Positions 42,119 through 52,035 of a stretch of 57,422 nucleotides of DNA are shown one piece after another. How positions within the stretch are numbered: the stretch's first letter is position 1; each line of letters begins with the position of its first letter. Both the position numbers and the translations under genes were made by a program. Source of the stretch: Candidatus Wallbacteria bacterium (GTDB lineage Bacteria > Muiribacteriota > UBA6191 > JACPRK01). Below the pieces are notes generated by a model. It ran no database searches and had not been told where the DNA came from. It was given only the letters and a program-made list of their open reading frames with translations. Where the stretch lies: positions 1-57,422 of the forward strand of contig JACQZN010000081.1 of NCBI GenBank assembly GCA_016213845.1. The letters run 5' to 3'.

Positions 42119-42582
42119 CCCTCCCGACCGGATGGCGGCCTGGCGCCGGCCGCGAAGCGGTTGGCCTGCATGACGCGGGCGGCCATCTGCTTGAGGAAGG
42201 CCAGCGCGATCGAGGGGTGCTCCATCACCAGCTCGGTGATGCCGGCGCCGTCGAAGGACAGTAGCCCCACCGGCTCCGCGGCGGTGGCCGTGGCCGAGCG
42301 GACCTCGTCGGCGAAGATCGACATCTCACCCAGGATGGCACCCGGCCCCATCACGGCCAACTCGCACTCGGAGCCCGTCTGGCGTGTGGTGATGCGGACG
42401 GCGCCGGAGACCACGACGTACATGGTGCCGCCGGGTTCCCCTTCCCGGAAGAGCACCTCGGAGGCGGGCAGCTCCACCTCGCGCGCCAGCCTGGCCGCCA
42501 GCAAGAGCTCCTCGGACGGCAGCTCGCGCAAGAGCGGCGCCTGGCGCAGAAAGACCAGCTTCTCGACGATGCTCAGTTTCAC
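42115..42582 (-). CDS. cyclic-nucleotide-binding domain protein
   Basis: 155 aa from GTG 42582, with GGAGGGC upstream; the GTG overlaps the transporter stop (GTGA). It is one complete cNMP domain: VEKLVFLRQAPLLRELPSEEL, VLFREGEPGGTMYVVVSGAVRI, the phosphate-binding cassette GPGAILGEMSIFADEVRSATATA and a C-terminal helix (IALAFLKQMAARVMQANRFA). No HTH follows, so it is not a CRP regulator. In several bacteria the same cNMP domain is fused to the C-terminus of NTT-HEAT transporters; here it is a separate coupled gene, presumably a regulatory subunit. Confidence 0.9.
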   Translation of the reverse strand: MKLSIVEKLVFLRQAPLLRELPSEELLLAARLAREVELPASEVLFREGEPGGTMYVVVSGAVRITTRQTGSECELAVMGPGAILGEMSIFADEVRSATATAAEPVGLLSFDGAGITELVMEHPSIALAFLKQMAARVMQANRFAAGARPPSGREG

Positions 42583-45308
42583 GCTGCCCTCCTGGCGAGC
42601 TCGTAGCATTCCCGTACCAGGGGGTGGGGGTGGCTCTGCAGCCGTTCGGGCGCGACGCTCCACCCGCGGTGTGATGCCAGGGCGAGCCAGCCGGCCAGAA
42701 GAAACGGATCGCCATCGGCGCTCAGCGCCTCGAATGACACCTCGATCGCTCCGGGCACGGCCGTCCCCAGGTGGCGGCGCGCGGCCGCGGCACGCTCGGA
42801 GGGGTTTCGGGCCTCCAGAAGAAGCTGGATTTGAGGCGTGAGCTGCTTTTCTCCCATGTTCACCAGCGCCTCCAGCGCGTAGGCCAGCAACCGCATGTCG
42901 AGACTCGTGAGACGCCGCTCCATGATGCCGTAGACCGAGGGCTCCTTGAGGAGCGCCACGACGTGGGCACCGAGCACGGCGCAGTCCCTGAGCCGCTCCT
43001 CGAGTGTCGAAGCCAGCCAGCGCTCCTCGGGCGCCGATGCGGGGTCAGCGCCGAGCTCGCCTCGGAGAACCGAGAGTCTGAGCCCTCGTTCGATGAAGGC
43101 CTGACCGGCTTTCCAGAGGAGCTCGGGCTGGCGTGCACCAGCCAGGACGCCGAGCGCGTTGTGACGCGCCGCGGTCGCAGCCGCGTTGGAAGTGACGACG
43201 CTCCAGGCCGCGTCGACGCCGGCCTGGTCCATGTGGAGCAGGGCGCTGGCGCTGTGGCGTGCGACGCTGCGGCTCGGATCGCCGAGAGCCTTGGCGCACC
43301 GGGCGGCAGCCTCGGCCCCCGGGAACTCCGCGAGTGACCGGACGGCTGCGAGCCGCACGAGAGCCGAGGAGTCGTCGATCATGAGGTCGGCGAGCGGGAC
43401 GACGGAAGCGGCTTCGAAGCGGCCGGCGATGGACGCGGCCTTCAGCGCAGCGGCACGCACGGCGGGGTCCTTGTGCGCCGTGGTGCGGGTGACCAGCGCA
43501 AATCCGTAGGCGGGGCGCCGCTCCACGTAGGCGTCGAGTGCGGCCCGTACGACCGTCGGGCTCGGGTCTGCCAGCAGTTGCGGGAAGAGCTCGGCGGCGC
43601 GCGTGTCGTTGGCGGCGTGGCCGACGAGCCAGTTTGCCGCCACGGCGCGCAGCTCGGGCTCCTGGTGGTGGAGAAACGGCATGATGCGCGGCTCGGCCCG
43701 GGGCCCCTCGAGACGGCCGAGCGCGGCCAGCGCGGCGGCCGAAACGCGGGCATCTGCGGAGGTGAGACCGGACTCGATCAGCCGGCGCAGCTCGGCGGAG
43801 TCGTCGGCCGGCAGGGAAGCCAGGATCTGGGCCTTCAGCTCGGCAGGGCCGGGCTCGTCGACCAGGCCGGTGAGAAACTGGCGCGAGGCCGGGTCTCGGG
43901 AGCGCGCGAGCAGCTCCACGGCCATCGCGGCCACCGCGCGCTCGCTGCTCCTGGCGTGGTGCTCGAGCTCCTGGCTGAAGGCGGCCGGGAGCTCCGAGGG
44001 GTCGATGCGCTCGAGCAGCGCGCCGGAGCCTCGCCCGCCGCGCAGCGTGTCGAGCACCGCGCGGGAGTAGAGCCGCTTGAGCGGGAGCACCCACAGGAGC
44101 ATCGTCCAGCCGAGCACAAGCGAAACGGTGCCCACGAGCTCCCCTCGCCCCGTGTGGATCATTCCGAGCAGCGAGAGGCTGGCTGCTACCGTGGAGAATC
44201 GCATCACCCAGCCCATCGCGACGACGTTCAAGCGATCGGCCAGCGCCGTCGGCAGCCCGCCGGCCAGCAGGTTCAAGAGCGGGTCGGTCACGGTGTAGAC
44301 CAGGCAGGTGTGGCAGAAGCGGGCGCCCATCGCCGGGAACACGCCGGGTGCCAGGGCCAACGCGGTGCCGCTGGCGCAGGCGACGAGCGGATAGACGACT
44401 CCGGAACGGGCCAGGCCGAACAGACGGATGAGCCAGGGCATCACGGCGAGCTGCATCAGCAGTGCCGCGGCGCGGGCCGCCGCGCCGAAGGTGCCGTAAA
44501 AGACGGCGAGCTCTTCGCTCGAGGGATAGCTGCGAGTGAAGATGGCGTTCGACTGGTACTCGAAGAACCGCATCGTGAGCACCGAGATCATGGTGAAGAC
44601 CAGCACCCAGACCGCCAGCGGATAGGAGACGAGCTCCTTCAGGCTCGGCGGCTTGGAGTCTTCGAGGGTCAGCGTCGACGGTTCAGCCAGCGGGCGAACG
44701 CGCCGGTCGAGCATTCGGATGGAGCCGTAGGCCGCGGCGAGCGAAAGCGTCCAGCCAGCGAGCAGCGTGGAGATGTTCGCGAAGTGGAGCAGGAAGACGA
44801 CACCCAGCCCTCCGACGACGTAGCCGACGTTGAAGCCGCCGAGAACCCGCGGCAGCAGGCGCTTGGCCTGCTGGACGTCGAAGTAGCGGCGCTGGAAGTT
44901 GAAGAAGTGGAGAAAGCCGACCTCGACGAGTGCGTAGAAGAGCAGGTAGGCGAAGAGCGACATCCAGGCCCCGCCGCTGCGGGTGCTAGCGCCGGCCACG
45001 AAGGCGGCAGTCGCCAGGCCGCCCGTGGCCGTGAACACCAGGAGGATGAGCGCGAGCAGGGGGGCCGGGGCCAGCTTGCGGGAGAGCCGTCCGTAGCCGG
45101 CGGCGGCCGCCATCACCAGCAGATCGCCCGCGATGAAGAAGAGCGGCAGCCAGCCCACGCCCCAGCCCTTGATGAAGAGCGATTCGCAGGCCGCTCCGCC
45201 CAGGGCCAGCGCGACTCCCCAGAGCAGGTTATAGGCGAAGAGCCAGCCGAACAGCGATTCTTCGCCCGCTCTCAGGTCGAAGAGCCGGGCCAGACGAGCC
45301 GTCATCAC
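42579..45308 (-). CDS. NTT/MFS-like transporter fused to HEAT repeats
   Basis: 909 aa from GTG 45308 (ATG at 45305). N-terminal 420 residues: about 12 membrane helices (SLFGWLFAYNLLWGVALALG, LLALILLVFTATGGLATAAF, VWVLVFTMISVLTMRFFEY and others), resembling nucleotide transporters of the ATP:ADP antiporter (NTT/Tlc) kind and related MFS proteins. From about 430 to the end are helical HEAT-like repeats (ASRQFLTGLVDEPGPAELKA, DARVSAAALAALGRLEGP, PTVVRAALDAYVERRP, ALVRLAAVRSLAEFPG, SVARHSASALLHMDQAG). The C-terminus is coupled to a separate cNMP protein. TAGAAT lies 6 nt before the GTG (9 before the ATG), a possible leaderless promoter. The transported substrate is unknown. Confidence 0.85.
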   Translation of the reverse strand: MMTARLARLFDLRAGEESLFGWLFAYNLLWGVALALGGAACESLFIKGWGVGWLPLFFIAGDLLVMAAAAGYGRLSRKLAPAPLLALILLVFTATGGLATAAFVAGASTRSGGAWMSLFAYLLFYALVEVGFLHFFNFQRRYFDVQQAKRLLPRVLGGFNVGYVVGGLGVVFLLHFANISTLLAGWTLSLAAAYGSIRMLDRRVRPLAEPSTLTLEDSKPPSLKELVSYPLAVWVLVFTMISVLTMRFFEYQSNAIFTRSYPSSEELAVFYGTFGAAARAAALLMQLAVMPWLIRLFGLARSGVVYPLVACASGTALALAPGVFPAMGARFCHTCLVYTVTDPLLNLLAGGLPTALADRLNVVAMGWVMRFSTVAASLSLLGMIHTGRGELVGTVSLVLGWTMLLWVLPLKRLYSRAVLDTLRGGRGSGALLERIDPSELPAAFSQELEHHARSSERAVAAMAVELLARSRDPASRQFLTGLVDEPGPAELKAQILASLPADDSAELRRLIESGLTSADARVSAAALAALGRLEGPRAEPRIMPFLHHQEPELRAVAANWLVGHAANDTRAAELFPQLLADPSPTVVRAALDAYVERRPAYGFALVTRTTAHKDPAVRAAALKAASIAGRFEAASVVPLADLMIDDSSALVRLAAVRSLAEFPGAEAAARCAKALGDPSRSVARHSASALLHMDQAGVDAAWSVVTSNAAATAARHNALGVLAGARQPELLWKAGQAFIERGLRLSVLRGELGADPASAPEERWLASTLEERLRDCAVLGAHVVALLKEPSVYGIMERRLTSLDMRLLAYALEALVNMGEKQLTPQIQLLLEARNPSERAAAARRHLGTAVPGAIEVSFEALSADGDPFLLAGWLALASHRGWSVAPERLQSHPHPLVRECYELARRAA

Positions 45309-45389
45309 CGCGCGATTCTACACGGTGGCGAGCGGTGAAGCTCGCTCCCCGGGCGACACGCATTCTGTCGTTTGCCACCCCGGCCCGGG

Positions 45390-45395
45390 TACACT
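45390..45395 (+). promoter_or_regulatory. -10 box of the ABC importer operon
   Basis: TACACT lies 65 nt before the ATG of the solute-binding protein. No strong -35 is visible. It would give a leader of about 58 nt carrying GGGAGGAG before the start. Confidence 0.35.
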
Positions 45396-45460
45396 GCTTA
45401 CCTTGGCGCGTCGCGTCAGGACCGCTCGTAGAGGCGGCGGGCCAACCTCTGGGAGGAGCG

Positions 45461-47410
45461 ATGGTGTTCTGCAAGCAAGCTGCCTGGAAGCACCAGCCGG
45501 GGAACGTACCGATTGGATTGCTCGTCTTGCTGGCCGGCCTCCTCCTCGGCGGATGCTGTCGGAGTCCGGTGGGCGCTCCCGGATCGGGCGACAGCAGCAG
45601 CGCAGGAGCTACCGAGGCGACGACCTTCCCGAAGCTCGAGCTGCCGGCGCCCCTGCCGTTCGACGGCAAGGGCTGGTCTCGTTCCGAGCAGTATCCGCTG
45701 CTGGGCGATCCGAGGGCCAAGCGGGTCGTCAAGGACAGGCCGTTCGTGGTTGTCTGGCAGACCTTCCCGCCGACCCTGCGAACCGACGGTCCCAACTCGA
45801 ACCTGGTGGAACTGAACGCCCTCCACGAGCTGATGTTCGAGACGCTGGTCCAGGTCCACCCCGAGACCGAGGAGTTCATCCCGGGCCTGGCGTCGCACTG
45901 GAAGATCGAGACGGACGAGAAGAGCAAGTGCCAGATCTTCACCTTCCGGATCGACGAGCGGGCGCGCTGGGCCGACGGCGCCGAAGTGACGGCTGCCGAC
46001 GTCTTCGCGACGTTCTGGCATCGTACGCAGGAGGACCGGAAGGACCCGATGAGTACGATGACCTTCAAGGAGGGCTTCCACGATCCGGAGATTCTCGACA
46101 AGTACACGATCCGGATCCGGACGCGCGAGCTGAACTGGCGGCTGTTCCTCTACTTCGGCAGCGGCATGCCGATCTATCCGGCCCGGGAAGCGGCGGTCAC
46201 CGGCAGGAAGTACCTCGAGGACTATAACTGGAAGCTAATGGTCGGCTCGGGTCCCTACAAGATGAAGCCGGGGGACATGGAGAAGGGCGAGTGGATCACG
46301 CTGACCCGGCGGTCCGACTGGTGGGCCGAAAACGAGCGCTGGGCGAAGCACTGCTTCAATTTCCACCGCATCAAGTTCAAGGTCGTGCGCGAGGACGAGC
46401 TGGCCTACGAGATGTTCAAGAAGGACGAGCTCGACTACTACTTCGTGGCGCGCGCCCAGCGGTGGGTCGAGGAGCTCCCCAAGGAGGAGCTGATCCAGAA
46501 GGGCTGGGTCAAGCGGCGCAAGGTCTACACACAGTCGCCGACGGGGTTCTCCGGGTTCGCCTTCAACATGCGTGAAAAGCCTTTTGACGACAAGCGTGTC
46601 CGGATGGCCTTCGCGCACCTCTTCAACCGCGAGCGGCTGATGGAGAAGATCTTCTACAACGAGTACGAGTACACGAACTCGTACTTCCCCGGGCGCGACT
46701 GGGGCGCCAGCGCCACCAACCCGGTGATGGAGTTCGATCCCGACCAGGCCGAGAAGCTGCTGGCCGAGGCGGGCTACAAGAGCCGCGATGCCCAGGGCTA
46801 CCTGATCGGTCCGGACGGGAAGCGGTTCGAGCTGACCTTCAACTTCGCCAACCAGAGCATGGAGCGGATCTGGCTGGTCGTGAAGGAGGATTTCGAGGAC
46901 GCGGGGATCAAGTTCGACCTGAAGCTGATCGACTACACGACGCTCTTGAAGAAGGTATCGGACCGGCAGTTCAAGCTCCATTTCCAGGCCTGGGGGGCGC
47001 TGCTGTTCCCGAACCCGGAGACCTCTTGGCGCTCGGACCTGGCGGACAAGCCGGCCAACAACAACGTGGTCGGTTTCAAGAGCGCCAGGCTCGACGAGCT
47101 GTGCGACAAGTACAACGTCGTGCTGGATCGCGCCGAGCAGAAGAAGATCATCCGCGAGGTCGACCAGATCCTCTACAACGAACATCCCTACGCCCTGGCC
47201 TGGAACGCCAACTACAAGCGGTTCCTCTTCTGGGACAGGTTCGGCTACCCGGCCACCTATCTGAACAAGACGGGCCAGGTGCTCACGACGATGCTGATCC
47301 ACACGTGGTGGTTCGAGCCGGACGCCGCCGCTCGGCTCCAGGACGCGATCTCGAAGGGGCAGCCGCTGCCCCAGGGCGAGGTCGTCGTGAGACCGTGGGG
47401 AAAACTGTGA
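45461..47410 (+). CDS. ABC importer solute-binding lipoprotein (family 5, peptide type)
   Basis: 649 aa from ATG 45461 (GGGAGGAG upstream). Signal peptide with lipobox LLLGGC, so anchored outside the inner membrane. Family 5 (OppA/DppA/YejA) features: NALHELMFETLVQVHPETEE ... PGLASHWKIETDEKSKCQIF, FRIDERARWADGAEVTAADVF, KEGFHDPEILDKYTIRIRT and, near the end, WRSDLADKPANNNVVGFK then SARLDELCDKYNVVLDRAEQ. It is longer than OppA (about 540) and has no second domain. First gene of a five-gene operon with both permeases and both ATPases. Confidence 0.93.
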   Translation: MVFCKQAAWKHQPGNVPIGLLVLLAGLLLGGCCRSPVGAPGSGDSSSAGATEATTFPKLELPAPLPFDGKGWSRSEQYPLLGDPRAKRVVKDRPFVVVWQTFPPTLRTDGPNSNLVELNALHELMFETLVQVHPETEEFIPGLASHWKIETDEKSKCQIFTFRIDERARWADGAEVTAADVFATFWHRTQEDRKDPMSTMTFKEGFHDPEILDKYTIRIRTRELNWRLFLYFGSGMPIYPAREAAVTGRKYLEDYNWKLMVGSGPYKMKPGDMEKGEWITLTRRSDWWAENERWAKHCFNFHRIKFKVVREDELAYEMFKKDELDYYFVARAQRWVEELPKEELIQKGWVKRRKVYTQSPTGFSGFAFNMREKPFDDKRVRMAFAHLFNRERLMEKIFYNEYEYTNSYFPGRDWGASATNPVMEFDPDQAEKLLAEAGYKSRDAQGYLIGPDGKRFELTFNFANQSMERIWLVVKEDFEDAGIKFDLKLIDYTTLLKKVSDRQFKLHFQAWGALLFPNPETSWRSDLADKPANNNVVGFKSARLDELCDKYNVVLDRAEQKKIIREVDQILYNEHPYALAWNANYKRFLFWDRFGYPATYLNKTGQVLTTMLIHTWWFEPDAAARLQDAISKGQPLPQGEVVVRPWGKL

Positions 47411-47456
47411 GAACCCGTCGGAACGCGGCCCCCACCTGGACACATTGGAGCCCGAC

Positions 47457-48545
47457 ATGCATGGGATGACCAGCTACTTCATCCGGCGCATGCTGCTCAT
47501 ACCGGTCACCTTCGTCTGCATCACCTTCATGGTGTACGGCATCATGCGGCTGGCGCCGGGTGGTCCGATCGAGCAGGCCCGCACGCAGCTGTTGATGGCG
47601 ATGCAGGAGGGCGGCGGCAGCCTCGCCACCTCGGCTACGGGCGAGCTCGATCTGCCGCAAGAGGCGATCGAACAGCTCAAGGTCTACTACAAGCTGCATC
47701 GGTCGATCCCGGTCGGGTATCTGATCTGGCTCGGCGTCTGGCCTGACGACGATCGGCAGGGAGAGTTCAACGGGGTTGTCCAGGGCGACCTCGGGATGTC
47801 CTATCGCTACTCCGAGCCGGTGCTCACGACCATCGTCTCGAAGTTCCCGATCTCGATCACGTTCGGGCTGATCGGCTACCTGGCCACCTGGATCGTCTGC
47901 ATTCCGCTGGGCGTGAAGAAGGCGTTGACGCACCGGTCCTGGTTCGACACGACCAGCTCCCTGGTGGTGTTCCTCGGGTACTCCATCCCGGGGTTCGTGG
48001 CCTGCCTGGCGTTGTTGCTGATGTTCGGTACGAGCCTCGTATGGGACATCTTCCCGCTCGGCGGATTCCGCTCCGAGAACTGGAACGAGATGTGGGAGGC
48101 GGGGAACTTCTGGTGGTGCGTCAGGGACCAGGCGCATCACATGGTCATCCCGATCATCGGGTACGTGATGTCCGGATTCGCCACGATGACGATCCTGATG
48201 AAGAATTCGCTGCTGGACAACCTCGGCGCCGACTATGTGCGCACGGCGTTCGCCAAGGGCCTGACCGAGCGGAGAGTCATCTTCCTGCACGCGCTCAGGA
48301 ACTCGATGATCCCCTTGTGCGTGAGCATCGGCCACGCCATCGGGCTGCTCTTTGCCGGCTCGTTCCTGATCGAGAAGACGTGCAACATCCCGGGTATGGG
48401 GCTGCTCGGATTCAACTCCCTGGTCGAGCGGGACTACCCCGTGCTGATGGGAATCCTGGTCTTCGGAGTCTTGATCCGGCTGCTGGGGAACATCCTCTCG
48501 GACGTGATACTGGCCCTGGTCGATCCGCGGGTGCGGTTCGAGTGA
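47457..48545 (+). CDS. ABC importer permease, DppB/OppB type
   Basis: 362 aa from ATG 47457 (TTGGAG 6 nt upstream). About six membrane helices, starting YFIRRMLLIPVTFVCITFMV. The cytoplasmic EAA-type loop is seen in DYVRTAFAKGLTERRVIFLH-ALRNSMIPL. Between helices 1 and 2 lies a longer periplasmic region (residues 35-105) with a Gly/Ser-rich segment. It pairs with the next gene. Similar to YejB/DppB in layout. Confidence 0.93.
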   Translation: MHGMTSYFIRRMLLIPVTFVCITFMVYGIMRLAPGGPIEQARTQLLMAMQEGGGSLATSATGELDLPQEAIEQLKVYYKLHRSIPVGYLIWLGVWPDDDRQGEFNGVVQGDLGMSYRYSEPVLTTIVSKFPISITFGLIGYLATWIVCIPLGVKKALTHRSWFDTTSSLVVFLGYSIPGFVACLALLLMFGTSLVWDIFPLGGFRSENWNEMWEAGNFWWCVRDQAHHMVIPIIGYVMSGFATMTILMKNSLLDNLGADYVRTAFAKGLTERRVIFLHALRNSMIPLCVSIGHAIGLLFAGSFLIEKTCNIPGMGLLGFNSLVERDYPVLMGILVFGVLIRLLGNILSDVILALVDPRVRFE

Positions 48546-48561
48546 GCGGGAGGAAGCGACG

Positions 48562-49962
48562 ATGCACCTCGTGATCAAGCTGATGGAGCTCCTGGTCGTG
48601 CTCCTCCTCGGCACTCTGCTCACCACGCGGGGCATCCCGTGGCTGCTCGCGCGCTGCCTGAACGTCGTGGGCGTCTCGACCAGCTTCTCGCCGGTGACCG
48701 AGAAGCGAATCCGGCGATTCAAGGCGATTCGGCGAGGCTACTGGTCGTTCCTGTTGATCAGCGTCCTGTTCGTCACCTCCTTCTTCCTGGAGCTCACGGT
48801 CAACAGCAAGGCGCTCAGGATCAGCTACGACGGCAGGACCGCCTACCCCGCCGTGCGGGAGTGGGTCGATCTCTTCTGGGTGTTCGGAGACATCTCCTCG
48901 TTCTGCAAGAAGAGCGACTTCGGGCAGGTCGGCGACAGCGAGGTCGACTATCGCCAGTTCGCCCGCTACGCCGCCGAGCCTTCGCTGGCTCGCTCGGAGC
49001 TCGAGAAGGCCAAGTCCGACCTGGCCGCCGAAAGATCGGCCTACCTCGCCAAGAACCCCGAGCCGGGCGCTGGCGCCTCGCAGTACCAGATGCGCCGCCA
49101 CCAGCGGCAGATGGAGAAGTTCGCCAAGCGCAGTGAGGGGTTTGCCATGCTCGAGAAGACTGCTGCGGTCTTCGAGGGGGGAAGGGCGAGCTGCTGGATG
49201 CCCGTCTATCCCGTCGGACCGAGCGACCTTCGCTACGATCTGCCGTCCAACCCGCCCAACAGGCCGTCGCTGGAGCAGGGGGCACCCTTTGGAACCGACC
49301 TGTCGGGCCGCGATGTGCTGCCCCAGATGCTCTACGGCTTTCGCATCTCGATCGCCTTTGCGCTGGTGGTCTCGGTGCTGGGGTATGCTTTCGGAATCCT
49401 GGTCGGAGGCGTTCAGGGTTACTACGGCGGCTGGATCGACATCTTCACGCAGCGGTTCGTGGAGATCTGGGGCTCCATACCCTTCCTCTTCACGATCATG
49501 ATCATCGCGTCGATGGTCCAGCCGTCGTTCTGGATGCTCACCCTTCTGATGGTCGTGCTGACGAGCTGGCTGGGCATCACCTACTACGTCCGGGCCGAGT
49601 TCTACCGCGAGAAGGCGAAGGACTACGTCCAGGCGGCGATCGGCTCGGGCGTCTCGGACTGGCGGATCATCACGCGGCACATCCTGCCGAACGCCCTGGT
49701 CCCCGTGGTCACGTTCGCCCCCTTCGGGATCGTGGCCTACATCGGGTCGCTCGTCTCGCTCGACTTCCTCGGGTTCGGCCTGCCGCCCGGCACGCCGAGC
49801 TGGGGGGCGCTGCTGCGCCAGGGGCTCGAAAACGTCAAGTTCTATCCACACCTCACGGTCATCCCCACCGTCGCCCTGGCCGCGACGCTCTACACGGTGG
49901 TGACGATCGGCGAGGCCGTCCGCGAGGCCTTCGATCCCAAGGTCTTCTCGAGGCTCAGGTAG
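48562..49962 (+). CDS. ABC importer permease, DppC/YejE type with large insertion
   Basis: 466 aa, GGAGG upstream. It begins with an extra hydrophobic segment (LMELLVVLLLGTLLTT) and then the usual first helix FLLISVLFVTSFFLELTVNS. A long insertion of about 150 residues (about 85-235) with a charged, helix-forming stretch (SELEKAKSDLAAERSAYLAK ... QYQMRRHQRQMEKFAKRS) follows. The rest is a standard BPD permease: FGTDLSGRDVLPQMLYGFRI, helices and the EAA loop AIGSGVSDWRIITRHILPNA. OppC is about 300 aa; YejE is about 340. The insertion is unusual and may contact the solute-binding protein. Confidence 0.92.
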   Translation: MHLVIKLMELLVVLLLGTLLTTRGIPWLLARCLNVVGVSTSFSPVTEKRIRRFKAIRRGYWSFLLISVLFVTSFFLELTVNSKALRISYDGRTAYPAVREWVDLFWVFGDISSFCKKSDFGQVGDSEVDYRQFARYAAEPSLARSELEKAKSDLAAERSAYLAKNPEPGAGASQYQMRRHQRQMEKFAKRSEGFAMLEKTAAVFEGGRASCWMPVYPVGPSDLRYDLPSNPPNRPSLEQGAPFGTDLSGRDVLPQMLYGFRISIAFALVVSVLGYAFGILVGGVQGYYGGWIDIFTQRFVEIWGSIPFLFTIMIIASMVQPSFWMLTLLMVVLTSWLGITYYVRAEFYREKAKDYVQAAIGSGVSDWRIITRHILPNALVPVVTFAPFGIVAYIGSLVSLDFLGFGLPPGTPSWGALLRQGLENVKFYPHLTVIPTVALAATLYTVVTIGEAVREAFDPKVFSRLR

Positions 49963-49968
49963 GCGAAG

Positions 49969-50994
49969 ATGGCGACCACGGAAGCAATCGGCCGCAAGAA
50001 GCTGCTGGAAGTCGAGGACCTGCGCACCTACTTCGACGTCGAAGGCCGCACGGCCAAGGCGGTCGATGGCGTCGATTTCTTCATGTACGAGAACGAAGTG
50101 CTCGGACTCGTTGGAGAATCCGGCTCCGGCAAGTCCGTCACGGCGCTCTCGATCATGCGGCTCATCCCCAACCCGCCCGGCTGGATCGAGCGGGGGGCGG
50201 TCCGGTTCCGCGGGAAGGATCTGATGCGGCTGACCTACGATGAGATGCGGGAGATTCGCGGCAAGGACATCTCGATGATCTTTCAGGAGCCGATGACCGC
50301 GCTGAACCCGGTTTTCAGCATTGGCTTCCAGCTCACCGAGGCGCTGCAGCACCACAAGGCGATGTCGAAGCGGCAAGCGTGCGAGCGCGCCATCGAGATG
50401 CTCGAGCTGGTCGGAATTCCCGACGCGGCCCGGCGGCTCTGGAGCTATCCTCACGAGTTCTCGGGCGGGATGCGCCAGCGCGTCATGATCGCGATGGCGC
50501 TGTCGTTGACGCCGCACCTGCTGATCGCCGACGAGCCCACGACGGCGCTGGACGTCACCATCCAGGCGCAGATTCTGGAGCTGATGCTCGACCTGAAGCA
50601 GAAGACGGGCGACACGGCGATCCTGCTGATCACACACGACTTGGCGGTGGTCGCCGAGTCTTGCGAGCGCGTCGCGGTGATGTATGGCGGGAAGATCCAG
50701 GAAGTGGCCCCGGTCGAGCGACTGTTCGCCAGGCCCGCTCATCCCTACACGCGAGGTCTGTTGACGTCGCTTCCCCGGCCCGACAGGGAGCGGCAGGCGA
50801 GGTTGCAGACGATTCCGGGGATCGTCCCGAGCATCCTCGACTTTCCGGCCGGGTGCAAGTTCTGGACGCGCTGCCCCGTGAAGGAAGCGGTCTGCGAGAC
50901 GGTCGAGCCGGAGCTCGTGGAGGTCGAGCCGAGCCACTGGTGCCGGTGCCATCTCGTGCAGCCCACGGCTACCCCGGGAGGGAGGTCGAAGTGA
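49969..50994 (+). CDS. ABC importer ATPase, OppD/DppD type
   Basis: 341 aa. Walker [10 protein letters not shown]-loop [15 protein letters not shown], signature [14 protein letters not shown], Walker [13 protein letters not shown] and switch His in [12 protein letters not shown]. The C-terminal oligopeptide-importer extension has the four-Cys Fe-S-like or zinc motif region ([14 protein letters not shown] ... WCRCH). It is 6 bp after the permease and overlaps the next ATPase by 4 bp (GTGA). Drives import with its partner. Confidence 0.95.
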   Translation: MATTEAIGRKKLLEVEDLRTYFDVEGRTAKAVDGVDFFMYENEVLGLVGESGSGKSVTALSIMRLIPNPPGWIERGAVRFRGKDLMRLTYDEMREIRGKDISMIFQEPMTALNPVFSIGFQLTEALQHHKAMSKRQACERAIEMLELVGIPDAARRLWSYPHEFSGGMRQRVMIAMALSLTPHLLIADEPTTALDVTIQAQILELMLDLKQKTGDTAILLITHDLAVVAESCERVAVMYGGKIQEVAPVERLFARPAHPYTRGLLTSLPRPDRERQARLQTIPGIVPSILDFPAGCKFWTRCPVKEAVCETVEPELVEVEPSHWCRCHLVQPTATPGGRSK

Positions 50995-52013
50995 GCGGCG
51001 TCAGCGGCAAGAGCCAGGGGAACATCCTGGACGTCCAGGACCTCAAGATCCATTACCCGGTCCATGCCGGCGTCTTCCTGCGCAAGGTCGGGGAGGTCAA
51101 GGCGGTCGACGGAGTCTCTTTCTCGGTGAAGGCGGGAGAGACGCTTGGGCTGGTGGGCGAGTCCGGTTGCGGGAAGACGACGGTCGGCAAGGGCATCATG
51201 CGGCTCATCAACGTCACTAGCGGCCGCGTCGACTTCACCACCAAGGCGGGCAAGACGGTCGATCTGGTGCCGCTCGATCGCGGCGGGATGCGGCCGCTGC
51301 GCTCCGAGATCCAGATGATCTATCAGGACCCGTTCTCGTCGCTCAACCCGCGCTGGTCGGTGGGGGATATCATCTCCGAGCCGCTCGACGTGCACATGCC
51401 CGGGCTCTCGGCTGGGGAGCGCGCGGACAAGGTCGCCTGGCTTCTGGAGAAGGTCGGCCTGCGAGGCGAACAGGCTCACCGCTATCCGCACGAGTTCTCG
51501 GGCGGTCAGAGGCAGCGGGTCGGTATCGCCCGGGCCCTGGCCACGGCCCCCAGGCTGGTGCTGGCCGATGAGCCGGTCTCGGCGCTGGACGTATCGATTC
51601 AGGCCCAGGTCATCAACCTGATGCAGGATCTGCAGGAGGAGTTCGGTCTCAGTTACATCTTCATCGCCCACGGCCTCTCCGTGGTCGAGCATATCAGCCA
51701 CCGGATCGCGGTGATGTACCTGGGCAACCTGGTGGAGATCGGCCCGGCCCGCGAGGTCTATGCGGAGCCAATTCATCCGTACACTCGGGCGCTCATCTCG
51801 GCCGTGCCGTTGCCTGACCCCTCGCTCAAGCGGCCCGATCGCCAGCGGCTCCAGGGTGAGGTGCCGAGCCCACTGGCGAAGCCCTCCGGTTGCCCCTTCC
51901 GCACGCGTTGCCCGCAGGCCATCGCGAGCTGCGCGGAGCAGACTCCGCCGCTGGTGGAGGTGTCGCCGAGCAGGTTCGTGGCCTGTCTGGTGGTCGCCGG
52001 GGCTGGCGGCTGA
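50991..52013 (+). CDS. ABC importer ATPase, OppF/DppF type
   Basis: 340 aa from GTG 50991 (GGGAGG upstream), which overlaps the OppD-type stop. Walker [10 protein letters not shown]-loop [16 protein letters not shown], signature [14 protein letters not shown], Walker [13 protein letters not shown] and His in [12 protein letters not shown]. The C-terminal extension has [14 protein letters not shown]. The frame stays open far upstream inside the previous gene, which is a shadow. Last gene of the operon; it converges on the peroxiredoxin gene. Confidence 0.95.
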   Translation: MSGVSGKSQGNILDVQDLKIHYPVHAGVFLRKVGEVKAVDGVSFSVKAGETLGLVGESGCGKTTVGKGIMRLINVTSGRVDFTTKAGKTVDLVPLDRGGMRPLRSEIQMIYQDPFSSLNPRWSVGDIISEPLDVHMPGLSAGERADKVAWLLEKVGLRGEQAHRYPHEFSGGQRQRVGIARALATAPRLVLADEPVSALDVSIQAQVINLMQDLQEEFGLSYIFIAHGLSVVEHISHRIAVMYLGNLVEIGPAREVYAEPIHPYTRALISAVPLPDPSLKRPDRQRLQGEVPSPLAKPSGCPFRTRCPQAIASCAEQTPPLVEVSPSRFVACLVVAGAGG

Positions 52014-52035
52014 CCGTCGGCCGGGGGAAGCCTCC

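Noticed and set aside
48412..50952. 846-aa minus-strand open frame across the ABC permease and ATPase genes
   Set aside because: Antisense to well-defined permease and ATPase genes; Arg/His/Asp-rich shadow composition.
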